Position numbers and translations under genes: made by a program
Notes under the pieces: model-generated
The model's database searches: none
Told to the model about the DNA's origin: nothing
Seen by the model: the letters and a program-made list of their open reading frames with translations, nothing else
DNA from: Myxococcaceae bacterium
GTDB lineage: Bacteria > Myxococcota > Myxococcia > Myxococcales > Myxococcaceae
Assembly (NCBI GenBank): GCA_016793095.1
Contig: JAEUJQ010000090.1
Span: 1-64,000 of the forward strand
Reading direction: 5' to 3'
Length of the DNA: 64,000 nucleotides
In this document: positions 1 to 7,770 of the stretch, piece by piece
Layout: each line of letters opens with the position of its first letter
How positions within the stretch are numbered: the first letter of the stretch is position 1

Positions 1-285
1 GTCGATGTCGAGCTGGTCGCGGTTCGACGCGAACGGGCAGTTGTCCACCGAGTCCGCCTTGCCGTCGCCGTCAGCGTCGTCGGTGTACGCCAGCGTCTTG
101 CCGTCGTCCGTGTAGGCCACCCACACCGAGCAGCCACAGCCGCAGCCACAGCCGCCGCCCTGCTCCTTGGGCGTGCCGCACGAGGGGTCGAGACACTCGG
201 GGTTGGTGCCGTTGCCCAGCTGGGCGAAGGCCGGCGCGGCCGTCAGGGCCACCGCAGCTGCAAAAAGGGTCAGGGTACGATTCAT
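1..285 (-). CDS. Secreted thrombospondin type 3 repeat protein, truncated by window edge
   Basis: This partial gene begins at the ATG at 285 and runs off the left edge, so only 95 residues are visible. A GGAG ribosome site lies about 6 nt upstream. Residues 1-21 form a signal peptide (basic start, Ala/Leu core, AFA-Q cleavage site). An unusual alternating Cys-Gly cluster sits at residues 46-52. Residues 70-95 carry an Asp-rich DxDGDGxxDxxDNCP pattern typical of thrombospondin type 3 calcium-binding repeats, which are common in secreted and surface proteins of myxobacteria. The rest of the protein, including any anchor such as MYXO-CTERM, lies outside the window. It is divergent from the MerC-like gene across about 250 bp. 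Export is clear; the specific role is unknown. Confidence 0.75.
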   Translation of the reverse strand, partial: MNRTLTLFAAAVALTAAPAFAQLGNGTNPECLDPSCGTPKEQGGGCGCGCGCSVWVAYTDDGKTLAYTDDADGDGKADSVDNCPFASNRDQLDID

Positions 286-537
286 GTGCGTCTCCGGTTG
301 GGGTTGAGTCCGGACGAACTCTTCTTCAAGAGCCGATCCAACGGTCAGGGTCGGCGAAGGGAACCGAACATCAAGGGGTTGGCCCGCGCCCCCGAGCAGA
401 AGAAGTGGGGGCTGGGGAGCAGATCCCACAGTCGATCTGGGGAGAGGGCTCCACACCATTCCGCGACCAGCCCGGACCCTTCCCGACGATCTGCACGGTG
501 CTTGAACCAACGCGTCGGGGTGAGTAGGCGCCGCAGC

Positions 538-894
538 ATGAGCGGGCACCGATCAGACCTGGTGGGCACGGCGCTCTCGGGCGCGTGCATGGTCCACTGC
601 GTCTCGATGCCCGGCGTGATGGCGGCAGCACCTGCAGCCGGCGCCGTGTTGGGTGGCTTCCATCCACTCCTGCTCATCGCGGTGGCTGGGGTGGCCCTGT
701 GGGCGTTCGTGCCTGGTTGGAGACGCCATCGCGAAGGCTCCGTTCTCGTCGGAGCAGCCGTCGGCCTCACGTTGTTGGCCGCAGCGGCGTTCGCGTTCGA
801 TGAGGGAGTGCTCGAGACGGTGTTCAGCCTCGCCGGTGCGGTGGCGATGATGGCGGCACACCTGAAGAACCGGGCGCTGCTGCGCGCCGCATGA
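538..894 (+). CDS. MerC-like four-helix membrane protein (possible metal transporter)
   Basis: A 118-residue integral membrane protein. Near the N-terminus it has the pattern SGACMVHC followed by a proline, which matches the Cys pair and first helix of MerC-domain proteins. Further hydrophobic segments follow at about residues 37-55, 63-80 and 86-103, giving a MerC-like four-helix layout. MerC proteins move mercuric ion into the cytoplasm, but many MerC-domain homologues have no assigned substrate. No merR, merA or merP gene is visible nearby, so classic mercury resistance is not supported. The ATG at 538 starts just before the first helix; an in-frame GTG at 520 is an alternative. The next gene downstream encodes a copper-storage-type protein, which suggests a shared metal-related context. 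Confidence 0.65.
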   Translation: MSGHRSDLVGTALSGACMVHCVSMPGVMAAAPAAGAVLGGFHPLLLIAVAGVALWAFVPGWRRHREGSVLVGAAVGLTLLAAAAFAFDEGVLETVFSLAGAVAMMAAHLKNRALLRAA

Positions 895-966
895 TCGGTT
901 TCCCTTCGGTGCACGGCCCGGAGCGCCTATGACGGCGCCGCATTTCCCCTTCCTCCTGGAGACTCC

Positions 967-1425
967 ATGACGATGACCCGACGTGACGCGATGACGGTGG
1001 CCGCTGGTGGCGCGGCAGTGCTGAGCCTGTCTGCCCTTGCGCAGGGGAAGAGCCCGGCCCCCGCGAAGGAGCCGGCGAAGGCGGCCTGGAGCATCAACGA
1101 GACGCTCCTCACAGCCGCGCTCGACTGCATCAAAGCCGGCGAGACGTGCCTCGACCACTGCATCCGCACGCTCTCGACCGGCGACAAGTCGATGGCCGAG
1201 TGCGCGGGCACCGTGCGCGCGATGCTGCCCATGTGTCACGCGCTCGCCGAGCTCACGCGCCTCAACTCGTCGCACGTGAAGGCGCTGGCCGCGGTCTGCG
1301 CGAAGGTCTGCCGCGACTGTGAGGCCGCGTGCAAGAAGCACCAGAACCACCACGCCGAGTGCAAGGCGTGCATGGAGAGCTGCCAGAAGTGCGCAGCGGA
1401 GTGCGAGAAGGTCGCGGCCGCCTGA
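967..1425 (+). CDS. Tat-exported Csp-like four-helix-bundle copper storage protein
   Basis: A 152-residue protein. The N-terminus is a Tat-type signal (TRRDAM followed by an Ala/Gly-rich core and an ALAQ cleavage region). The mature part contains 14 cysteines, mostly spaced three or four residues apart along predicted helices (for example CxxxCxxHC, CxxCxxxC and CxxCxxC patterns), plus several His and Met. This is the arrangement of the Csp1/DUF326 copper storage family, in which Cys residues lining the inside of a four-helix bundle bind many Cu(I) ions. The family link rests on composition and spacing; copper binding is inferred. It lies 72 nt after the MerC-like gene in the same direction and may share its transcript. 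Confidence 0.8.
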   Translation: MTMTRRDAMTVAAGGAAVLSLSALAQGKSPAPAKEPAKAAWSINETLLTAALDCIKAGETCLDHCIRTLSTGDKSMAECAGTVRAMLPMCHALAELTRLNSSHVKALAAVCAKVCRDCEAACKKHQNHHAECKACMESCQKCAAECEKVAAA

Positions 1426-1480
1426 GCCAGCCTCACGACGGGTGGGTGAATAGGTTCAAGGGGCGGTCGTCCGAGCCGAC

Positions 1481-1897
1481 ATGAACGCTCACACCCTCAC
1501 CCTCCTCGCCGTGCTCGCCGCACCTGCTGCGCTCGCTCAGTACCCGTACCATCACGCCTCTCCCGTGGCGGAGCCTCTGCCAGCCGTCGTGCAGGATCCC
1601 GGGTGTGGCGCTCGCCCTGAGCCGCGAGGCGTGTCGGGGCGCTGGGAGCTGCGCACCACGCAACAGTTCGTGGCCGGCACGACGCAGCAGGTGTGGGTCG
1701 CTGGGCAGTGCTTCGGCAACTCCCGCAAGCCCTGGAAGCAGCGCTGTGAGCCGGGTCGCTACGTCACCACCACGACGCCCGGCCACTACGAGACCCGTCA
1801 GCAGTGGGTGTGGGTGGACTACCAGCAGCACGAGCGCTTCGAGCATCGGTACGGGCGGCGCCACAGCCGCGTCGACTTCGGCGTGCGCATTCGCTGA
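1481..1897 (+). CDS. Secreted hypothetical protein, Tyr/Trp/Gln-rich
   Basis: A 138-residue protein with a signal peptide at residues 1-19 (MNAHTLTLL start, ALA-Q cleavage). The mature region has two Cys pairs, a central segment rich in Gln, Trp and Val, and the pattern YVTTTTPGHYETRQQWVWV. This resembles the YxxG(H/Y)YxxxxxPGxYE motifs of small secreted proteins with beta-strand repeats. The C-terminus is His/Arg-rich (YGRRHSRVDFGVRIR) and ends in alternating hydrophobics. I do not recognise a named family. It follows the copper-storage-like gene by 55 nt in the same direction. A link to metal handling is only suggested by position. Confidence 0.6.
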   Translation: MNAHTLTLLAVLAAPAALAQYPYHHASPVAEPLPAVVQDPGCGARPEPRGVSGRWELRTTQQFVAGTTQQVWVAGQCFGNSRKPWKQRCEPGRYVTTTTPGHYETRQQWVWVDYQQHERFEHRYGRRHSRVDFGVRIR

Positions 1898-2114
1898 GCG
1901 CCACCCAGCGTCGTGAGCAAGTCAGGGCCGGGGCCGAACAGGCTCCGGCTCTTCTGTTTCCGCGCGCGGCACTCTCGCGAGCACGGACACCTCCTCGCCA
2001 CGGACTTCGTTCATCGCAGGGCGGCCAGCGCCCACGCCGCGCTCTTCGTTGACCGCGCATCGCCGGCTGCGCGTCGTTCCGCATCGTCGAGCACGATGCG
2101 ATAGTGCCCACGAG

Positions 2115-3746
2115 ATGACGGCGGCTTCCGACAGACTGCCGGTCGGGCTCGTGCAGCGCCTGTCCCACCTCTACCCGTCGCTCCACGTCGTCTCCGTCAC
2201 CGAGCTGGGCGCCGACCCTGACGGTCGCGGCGACACGACCAAGAGCGTGGGCTACGGCCGGCCGCTGCGCCTGACCCTCGAGGGCGCTGAGGGAACACGC
2301 CTCGTGGTGGTGCTGCACGTCGCGACGGCCAACGACTTCGGACACGACCGGCGCGCCGACCGGGCGGCGGAGCAGCTGCTCGCCTTCGACACCTTCGGGC
2401 TCATTCCGCATCACACGCGGGCGCTCGACGTCGGCGCCTTGATGCGCGACGGCAGTCTGTTGTCCCTCGCCGAGGCCGGAGAGTTCTACCTGCTCACCAC
2501 GTGGGCGGAGGGCGAGGTCTACGCCTCGGACCTGCGCCGCATCGCCATATCGGGCGTGGCGACTCCGCTCGACGTCGCGCGCCTCGACGCGCTGGTGGAC
2601 GTGATGGCGCAGCTCCACGCCCAGCGCGGCACTCGACCGGCGACGTACACGCGCGCACTCCGCGACCTCGTGGGCAGCGGGGAAGGTGTCGCGGGCCTGG
2701 CCGACGCCTACGCCTCCGACGTGCCGGCGGCGCCGCGAACGCGCATCGAACGCCTCGAGCACGCGTGCCTCGCCTGGCGTCATCACCTCGCGCAGAAGAC
2801 CGCCAGGCTGCGCCGCACCCACGGCGACCTTCACCCCTTCAACATCGTCTTCGCGCCCGGGGTGGAGCGCCCGCAGCTGCTCGACACCAGCCGGGGCTCC
2901 GAAGGCGACCCTGCCGACGACGTCACCTGTCTGGGCATCAACCTGCTCTTCTTCGCCCTCGCGCACCGCGACCGCTGGGCGACCGGACTGGGGACGTTGT
3001 GGGACCGCTACTGGGAGCGGGTGCGCCTGAGCCATGACGACGAGCTCTTCGACGTGCTGGCGCCGTGGCTCGCCTGGCGCGTGCTCGTGCTGGCAAACCC
3101 CACCTGGTATCCCCACCTGACGGAGGACGAGCGCGACCGGCTGCTCTCGTTCGCCGAGCGTGCGCTCGCGTCACCTCGCTTCGAGCCTCGCTGGGCACAC
3201 GAGCTGATGCGCAGTGAGACGCCACGCCGTTCGGCGGAAGCTGGCGTGGTGGTGTGGTTCACCGGGCTTCCGTCCTCCGGCAAGTCGACGCTCGCCCGCG
3301 CCACCCGCGCAGCGCTGGGGCCGGTCGCCTCGGTGGTGCTCGATGGCGATGAGGTGCGCGCGAGCCTGGCGCCGCCGCCGGGCTTCGACGACGCGTCACG
3401 CAACGACTTCTACGAGACCCTCGCGCGCCTCGCGGCGACGCTCGCGAAGCAGGGGCTGGTGGTGCTGGTCGCCGCCACCGCACACCGCCGCGAGTATCGC
3501 GAGCGCGCCCGCGCCCTGAGCCCGCGCTTCGTCGAGGTGTTCGTTGACACGCCCGCCGAGGAGTGCCGGCGCCGCGACGCAAAGGGGCTCTATGCTGCCC
3601 AGCCGCCGAACCTGCCGGGCATCGGCACCGCGTTCGAGGCACCCGTGAGGCCCGCGCTGGTGGTTCACCCGTCGGACTCGCACGCCGCGGCGTCGGTCGT
3701 TCGGTTGATCAGCGCGCCCGCTTCGGTACCTGCTGGCAGTCCTTGA
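2115..3746 (+). CDS. Fusion of aminoglycoside-phosphotransferase-like kinase and APS-kinase-like P-loop domain
   Basis: A 543-residue two-domain cytoplasmic protein. The N-terminal part has the small-molecule kinase (APH) fold signature HGDLHPFN at 236-243, with the catalytic Asp and Asn, followed by LLDTSRGSEGDPADD, a variant of the usual IDxxxxxxGDPxxD segment. The C-terminal part carries a Walker A motif GLPSSGKST at 384-392 and the LDGDEVR motif typical of adenylylsulfate kinases (CysC-like). Bifunctional APH/P-loop proteins are known, but the substrate is not predictable; no sulfate-assimilation genes (cysN, cysD, cysH) are nearby. The start at 2115 is chosen because the extension back to 2049 is Arg-rich and unlike a folded domain. 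The 3' end overlaps a convergent gene by 38 nt. Confidence 0.75.
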   Translation: MTAASDRLPVGLVQRLSHLYPSLHVVSVTELGADPDGRGDTTKSVGYGRPLRLTLEGAEGTRLVVVLHVATANDFGHDRRADRAAEQLLAFDTFGLIPHHTRALDVGALMRDGSLLSLAEAGEFYLLTTWAEGEVYASDLRRIAISGVATPLDVARLDALVDVMAQLHAQRGTRPATYTRALRDLVGSGEGVAGLADAYASDVPAAPRTRIERLEHACLAWRHHLAQKTARLRRTHGDLHPFNIVFAPGVERPQLLDTSRGSEGDPADDVTCLGINLLFFALAHRDRWATGLGTLWDRYWERVRLSHDDELFDVLAPWLAWRVLVLANPTWYPHLTEDERDRLLSFAERALASPRFEPRWAHELMRSETPRRSAEAGVVVWFTGLPSSGKSTLARATRAALGPVASVVLDGDEVRASLAPPPGFDDASRNDFYETLARLAATLAKQGLVVLVAATAHRREYRERARALSPRFVEVFVDTPAEECRRRDAKGLYAAQPPNLPGIGTAFEAPVRPALVVHPSDSHAAASVVRLISAPASVPAGSP

Positions 3747-3951
3747 CACACCCGGCGCGGATCTTCTTCAGCGCCGCCTGACAGGCCTCGGCGTCATTGT
3801 GGGACTCTTCGCCCTTGTGCTTGCCGCCCTCGCCCTTCCGGCAATCGGCGGCCATCGTCTTGAGCAGCTCGTCACACTTCTTCGAGCACTCGCGGTCCTT
3901 CGCAGGCGCAGCGACTGGCAACAGGAAACAGAGGGCGAGGACGAAGCGCAT
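3709..3951 (-). CDS. Small secreted cysteine-containing protein
   Basis: An 80-residue protein starting at the ATG at 3951. Residues 1-17 are a signal peptide (MRFVLALCFLLPVAAPAKD). The mature part is highly charged (Lys/Glu/Asp/His) and has five cysteines spaced as CxxxC, then single Cys, then CxxxC near the C-terminus, suggesting a helical hairpin held by disulfides. Its 3' end overlaps the end of the convergent APH/APS-kinase-like fusion gene by 38 nt. No named family recognised. Composition and signal peptide support a real secreted protein; the function is unknown. Confidence 0.55.
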   Translation of the reverse strand: MRFVLALCFLLPVAAPAKDRECSKKCDELLKTMAADCRKGEGGKHKGEESHNDAEACQAALKKIRAGCVKDCQQVPKRAR

Positions 3952-4148
3952 GGCAGCTCTGACTCTGGCAGCGTGTCCTGATTCACCCGCCGACTCAAGG
4001 GCTGCTCGCTGGCCGGTGAGCGTCCCGGGCGCTCCGCTTCGCCCGCGCGGTCGGCCCGGCAAGCCCCGGACGCAACGACGGCCTGACGCACCTCTGCCGA
4101 CGTGACGCGCCGCGTGGCGCGCCAACGCCGGCACCGGCTGTGACTGCT

Positions 4149-4250
4149 TCACCGCTCGACGAAGAAGTTCACGACGTAGAACTCCTGCGCGGCGTTGCCC
4201 GGCATCCGGTGCGTGTACGCGAACCCCGCAGGACCCGGGCGGGCTCGGCT
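4149..4250 (-). pseudogene. Coding-like C-terminal remnant directly after a lipoprotein stop codon
   Basis: The 299-bp interval 3952-4250 holds no complete gene. Immediately after the TGA of the lipoprotein gene that ends at 4251, the same reading frame stays open for 33 codons to a second stop at 4149-4151. Its last 15 residues (QEFYVVNFFVER and neighbours) have a natural aromatic and beta-strand-like composition, unlike random GC-rich DNA. It could be the decayed 3' end of a longer or paralogous gene, or a stop-codon change that shortened the lipoprotein. There is no start codon or ribosome site of its own. The rest of the interval shows nothing recognisable. Confidence 0.3.
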
Positions 4251-5069
4251 TCAGGGTGACATCGTGTAGATGCCGGTGTCTCGCGGCTGAGCGGTCGTCT
4301 CCTTGTACGTGAGCATGCCGCCCGCGTTGCAGAAGCCCCACGTCCGCGCGCCGGCGGTGCCTGGGTCCGTCGTCAGGGTGCTGCCTGCGATGGAGGATGG
4401 CGAGGTGGTGGCGATGCGCCCCATGTCGGAGAACGTGCAATCGCAGGTGGTGGTGCCGGTGCAGGTCGCGGTCGTCATCGTCTGACGCAACAACGTCTGC
4501 ACACCGGAGCACCCGCCGAGCGGCACGACGCAGGCGGTGGGCACGGCGATGTTGCCTGTGATGTTGGTGCTGATGTTCCGCGTCACGGTGTTCGCGGTGA
4601 TGTTCACCTGGCCCGTCGTCGTGCCCGCGAGGTTCGAGAAGGTGAGCCCGCTGCAGGCCGCCGAGAGGGTCGGGTACGGGTTGGTCGAGTCAACGCACGC
4701 GGACGTGTAGCGCCACTGACCCACGGGGCTGCTGACGCAGGGGGTGAGCGACGCGCACGTCGTCGAGAAGACGATCGCGACCGGCATTGCGGTGCCGCCT
4801 GCTGCGGAGCCACCTGCCGCCGAGCCACCAGCCGCCGAGCCACCAGCCGCCGAGCCACCGGCCGCCGAGCCACCTGCCGCCGAGCCACCGGCCGCGGAGC
4901 CACCGGCCGCCGAGCCACCTGCCGCCGAGCCACCGGCCGCGGAGCCACCGGCTGCGCTCCCACCGCCAGCGGACAGCCCGCCAGCGCTCCCACCTCCGGT
5001 TCCGGACGGCTGCATGGAGCCACAGCCAACGAGGAGAAGAACAGCGATGAGCGAGGTCGTGCGATGCAT
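4251..5069 (-). CDS. Lipoprotein with (SAAGG)n linker and Cys-containing C-terminal domain
   Basis: A 272-residue predicted lipoprotein. The start ATG at 5069 precedes MHRTTSLIAVLLLVGCGS, a signal II peptide with lipobox LVGC. After it comes a Gly/Ala/Ser linker of about 70 residues built from 11 near-identical SAAGG units (see repeat at 4801-4965). The C-terminal 180 residues have about ten cysteines, alternate Thr/Ser/Ile-rich strands (ITANTVTRNISTNITGN), and look like an extracellular beta domain. I do not recognise the domain. The organisation of lipobox, low-complexity spacer and beta domain is shared with other lipoproteins in this window and suggests display away from the membrane. Confidence 0.75.
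   Translation of the reverse strand: MHRTTSLIAVLLLVGCGSMQPSGTGGGSAGGLSAGGGSAAGGSAAGGSAAGGSAAGGSAAGGSAAGGSAAGGSAAGGSAAGGSAAGGSAAGGTAMPVAIVFSTTCASLTPCVSSPVGQWRYTSACVDSTNPYPTLSAACSGLTFSNLAGTTTGQVNITANTVTRNISTNITGNIAVPTACVVPLGGCSGVQTLLRQTMTTATCTGTTTCDCTFSDMGRIATTSPSSIAGSTLTTDPGTAGARTWGFCNAGGMLTYKETTAQPRDTGIYTMSP
4801..4965. repeat. 15-bp tandem repeat, 11 units, coding SAAGG
   Basis: Eleven head-to-tail 15-bp units with the consensus GCCGCCGAGCCACCN on the plus strand. The differences are mainly at the last position (A, T or G) and at GCGG/CCGA in a few units. On the minus strand each unit encodes one SAAGG pentapeptide of the lipoprotein linker. Unit length is a multiple of three, so gain or loss of units keeps the frame. 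The high identity suggests recent slippage-driven expansion. Confidence 0.9.
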
Positions 5070-5267
5070 GGGTGTGTGCCTTTCGTGCTGCGCGAGTTGC
5101 GGGATTCTGCTGCAGACAACGGGCCGCGCAAGTCGCCGGCTCAGGGGCGCGAAGCGAGGACCTCGAGTGTCCTCTCGTGCGGACAGTGACTGGAGCACGG
5201 ACACTCCGCTTCGCGGCGGCTGATCAGACGGCCTATCGCCCGCGCGCTCGTCGCATACACTGCGCGC

Positions 5268-6311
5268 ATGATGAACCTCGTGGTCGCGCTGCTCTTGTCT
5301 GCCTCGCCGGAGCTCGAGGAGGGACGGCTCCACATGGCGGCGCTTCGATACAAGGCGGCGGTGACGTCGCTGTCGAAGGTGGCCGACCACGCACAGGCGC
5401 CCGTGGCAGAGCGCCTCGAGGCCAACGACCTGCTCGCGCGGGCGCACCTCGCGCTCGGCAGCGCGGCGAAGGCGGAGCAGGCCTACGAGGCGTTGCTCGC
5501 CCTCGATCCAATGGCCGAAGAGCCGAAGGCAGCCCCGAAGGTGGTGGCGGCGTTCCGCCGTGCGAAGGAGCGCCGCTTCCCGCGCGACACCGTCCTCCTC
5601 GAACGTCGCGCGCGCAGCGTGGAGCTCGTCGAGGTGCGCGTCGTCAACCCGTGGAGGCTCACGGTCCACGCCGAGCTGATGGTGGCGACGGGTGAGACCT
5701 TCAGCCCGAGACGCATCGAGCTCGACGAGAAGCTGGTCGGCATCGCGACGCTGGTGCCGGGGTCGCGCTACTACCTGCGCTGCGTGAACGCCGAGGGCAA
5801 GGTGCTCGCCTCGGTCGGCTCGGCGCTCGAGCCGTTCGCTGGTCCGCCCGCGACTCCTCCGCCACCGCCAGTCGTGACCGTGACGACGGCTGACGCACCG
5901 ACGAAGGAGCAGCCTCCACCGCTGCCAACGTCAGACCGCGCACCCGTCGCGACGACGACGCCGAGACAGAGCCGCGGCGTGCTCGACCCGGTGCTCAACC
6001 CGCAGGTGCTCCCGATCTCGCGATCGATGCCGCTCGGCCGCGTCGCAGGGTGGGCGCTGCTGGTGGGTGGCGTCGTGCTCGCGCTCGCGGGCGGTGGCGT
6101 CATCGCGTGGGGGCTCTTCGACATCGACCGCGCGAACCGGTGGATCGAATACGACGACCTGGACCCCATCTCGGCGAATCGCCTCAAGCGGGAGGCCGAG
6201 GCGCGGGTGCTCTTCGGCGGCATCGGCGCGGGCGTCGGCGCGGTAGCGGCCATCATCGGCAGCGTGCTGCTCGGCGTGAGTCCGTCGGAGTCGGCGCCCG
6301 AGACGAACTGA
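5268..6311 (+). CDS. TPR-containing envelope protein with two C-terminal membrane segments
   Basis: A 347-residue protein. The N-terminus is a short hydrophobic signal (MMNLVVALLLSAS). Residues 15-100 form TPR-like helical pairs (LEEGRLHMAALRYKAAVTSLSK, ARAHLALGSAAKAEQAYEALLALDP). Residues 105-185 are a beta-rich region, followed by a Pro/Thr-rich linker at about 190-240. Two hydrophobic segments at about 263-285 and 312-335, separated by a charged stretch, end the protein. Similar TPR-linker-membrane-hairpin proteins are frequent in myxobacteria, often beside protein kinases, but have no assigned function. It is transcribed divergently from the SAAGG lipoprotein across about 200 bp and convergently with tnaA. 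Confidence 0.65.
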   Translation: MMNLVVALLLSASPELEEGRLHMAALRYKAAVTSLSKVADHAQAPVAERLEANDLLARAHLALGSAAKAEQAYEALLALDPMAEEPKAAPKVVAAFRRAKERRFPRDTVLLERRARSVELVEVRVVNPWRLTVHAELMVATGETFSPRRIELDEKLVGIATLVPGSRYYLRCVNAEGKVLASVGSALEPFAGPPATPPPPPVVTVTTADAPTKEQPPPLPTSDRAPVATTTPRQSRGVLDPVLNPQVLPISRSMPLGRVAGWALLVGGVVLALAGGGVIAWGLFDIDRANRWIEYDDLDPISANRLKREAEARVLFGGIGAGVGAVAAIIGSVLLGVSPSESAPETN

Positions 6312-6318
6312 CCCGGTC

Positions 6319-7695
6319 TCAACGTTCGGCGAAGCGCGCCGAGAAGTGCCGCAGCGCGCGCGGCTGCTCGACGATGCGCAGGCCCTTGAGCGTCTTCGCC
6401 TGCTTCGCGACCCGCTCCACCACCTCGATGACGAAGTCGATGTGGCTCTGCGTGTAGGTGCGGCGCGGGATCGCCAGGCGCACCAGGTCCATCGCCGCCG
6501 GCTTCTCGGTGCCGTCGGGCGAGAGGCCGAACATCACCGTGCCGATCTCACAGCTGCGCACGCCGCCCTCCCGGTACAGCGCGATGGCGAGGGCCTGGCC
6601 CGGGTACTGGAGCGGCTCCACGTGCGGCAGCAGCGCGCGCGCGTCGAGGTAGACCGCGTGGCCGCCGATGGGCACGACGATGGGAATGCCGGCCTTCTGC
6701 AGCGCCTCGCCGAGGTACTCCGTCGAGCGCACGCGGTAGCGCAGGTAGTCGTGCTGCACGACCTCGGTCAGTCCCTGCGCGATGGCGTCGAGGTCTCTGC
6801 CGGCGAGGCCTCCGTAGGTCGGGAAGCCCTCGGTGAGGATGAGCAGGTTGCGAGCCTTGAGCGCCCACTCGTCGTCGTCGAGCGCGAGCCAGCCCCCGAT
6901 GTTGGCCATGCCGTCCTTCTTCGCCGACATCGTCATGCCGTCTGCGACCGCGGCCATGTCTCGAACGATGTCCACCACGTCACGGTGGCTCTGCCCCGGC
7001 TCGCGCTGGCGGATGAACCAGGCGTTCTCAGCGAAGCGGCAGGCGTCGAGGAACAGGGGCACGCGGTGCCGGTCGCACACCGCGCGGACGGCGCGCAGGT
7101 TCTCGAGGCTCACCGGCTGCCCGCCGCCCGAGTTGTTGGTGACCGTCACCAGCACGAGCGGCACCTGCTCCCGGCCATGCTCGGTGATGAGCCGGTCGAG
7201 CGCGTCAGTGTCGAGGTTGCCTTTGAACGGGTGCGGCACCGATGGCTGACGCCCCGCCGGGTAGAGCAGGTCGACCCCCGCCGCGCCGCTCGCCTCGACG
7301 TTCGCGCGGGTGGTGTCGAAGAGCGTGTTCGCCGGCACCACCTTGCCCTTCCCGCCCACGGCCGAGAACAGGATCTTCTCGGCGGCGCGGCCCTGGTGCG
7401 TGGGGATGACGTGCTTGAAGTCGAACAGGTGCTTCACCGCCGCTTCGAAGCGGAAGTATGACGGCGAGCCCGCGTACGACTCGTCGCCCCGCTGAATCGC
7501 GGCCCACTGCTCAGCTGACATGGCCCCGGTGCCCGAGTCGGTGAGCAGGTCGATGAGCACGTCCGTCGAGTGCAGGCCGAAGAGGTTGAGGCCGACCTCC
7601 TGGAGCCTCGCTTCCCGCTCCTCGCGCGTCGTCAGACGCAGCGGCTCGACGGACTTGATGCGGAAGGGCTCGATGATGGTGTGGAAGTCGTGCAC
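6319..7695 (-). CDS. tnaA: Tryptophanase (tryptophan indole-lyase)
   Basis: A 458-residue PLP enzyme of the beta-eliminating lyase family, predicted to split L-tryptophan into indole, pyruvate and ammonia in the cytoplasm. Family motifs are clear: EPFRIKSVEP near the start, LIDLLTDSGTGAMS at 48-60, PTHQGRAAE, the PLP-lysine motif MSAKKDG with the Schiff-base lysine likely K260, and EGFPTYGGLAGRD. Tyrosine phenol-lyase is the close alternative. The segment VRSCEIG matches tryptophanase, where phenol-lyase has MERG (the substrate-binding Arg), and LRHFSARF has the tryptophanase-type His (H450) where phenol-lyase has Phe. No tnaC leader peptide or tnaB permease is visible, so regulation differs from enterobacteria or is not local. 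Confidence 0.88.
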   Translation of the reverse strand: MHDFHTIIEPFRIKSVEPLRLTTREEREARLQEVGLNLFGLHSTDVLIDLLTDSGTGAMSAEQWAAIQRGDESYAGSPSYFRFEAAVKHLFDFKHVIPTHQGRAAEKILFSAVGGKGKVVPANTLFDTTRANVEASGAAGVDLLYPAGRQPSVPHPFKGNLDTDALDRLITEHGREQVPLVLVTVTNNSGGGQPVSLENLRAVRAVCDRHRVPLFLDACRFAENAWFIRQREPGQSHRDVVDIVRDMAAVADGMTMSAKKDGMANIGGWLALDDDEWALKARNLLILTEGFPTYGGLAGRDLDAIAQGLTEVVQHDYLRYRVRSTEYLGEALQKAGIPIVVPIGGHAVYLDARALLPHVEPLQYPGQALAIALYREGGVRSCEIGTVMFGLSPDGTEKPAAMDLVRLAIPRRTYTQSHIDFVIEVVERVAKQAKTLKGLRIVEQPRALRHFSARFAER

Positions 7696-7770
7696 GGCCG
7701 TCGTCTACCCCGGCTCGTGCGCGGCCTCCTCATGCATCGTTTGCGCTTGAGGTGAGGCAAGCGCGGCGCG

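Noticed and set aside
2049-2114. N-terminal extension of the APH/APS-kinase-like protein
   Set aside because: The extension is Arg/His-rich and unlike a domain or targeting signal. The ATG at 2115 gives a more natural start.
1764-3116. A 450-codon open frame on the minus strand
   Set aside because: Antisense to the APH/APS-kinase-like gene, which carries intact catalytic motifs; this frame has none.
4801-4965. Possible CRISPR-like array
   Set aside because: Units are contiguous 15-bp repeats with no spacers and encode a peptide repeat in a real lipoprotein frame.
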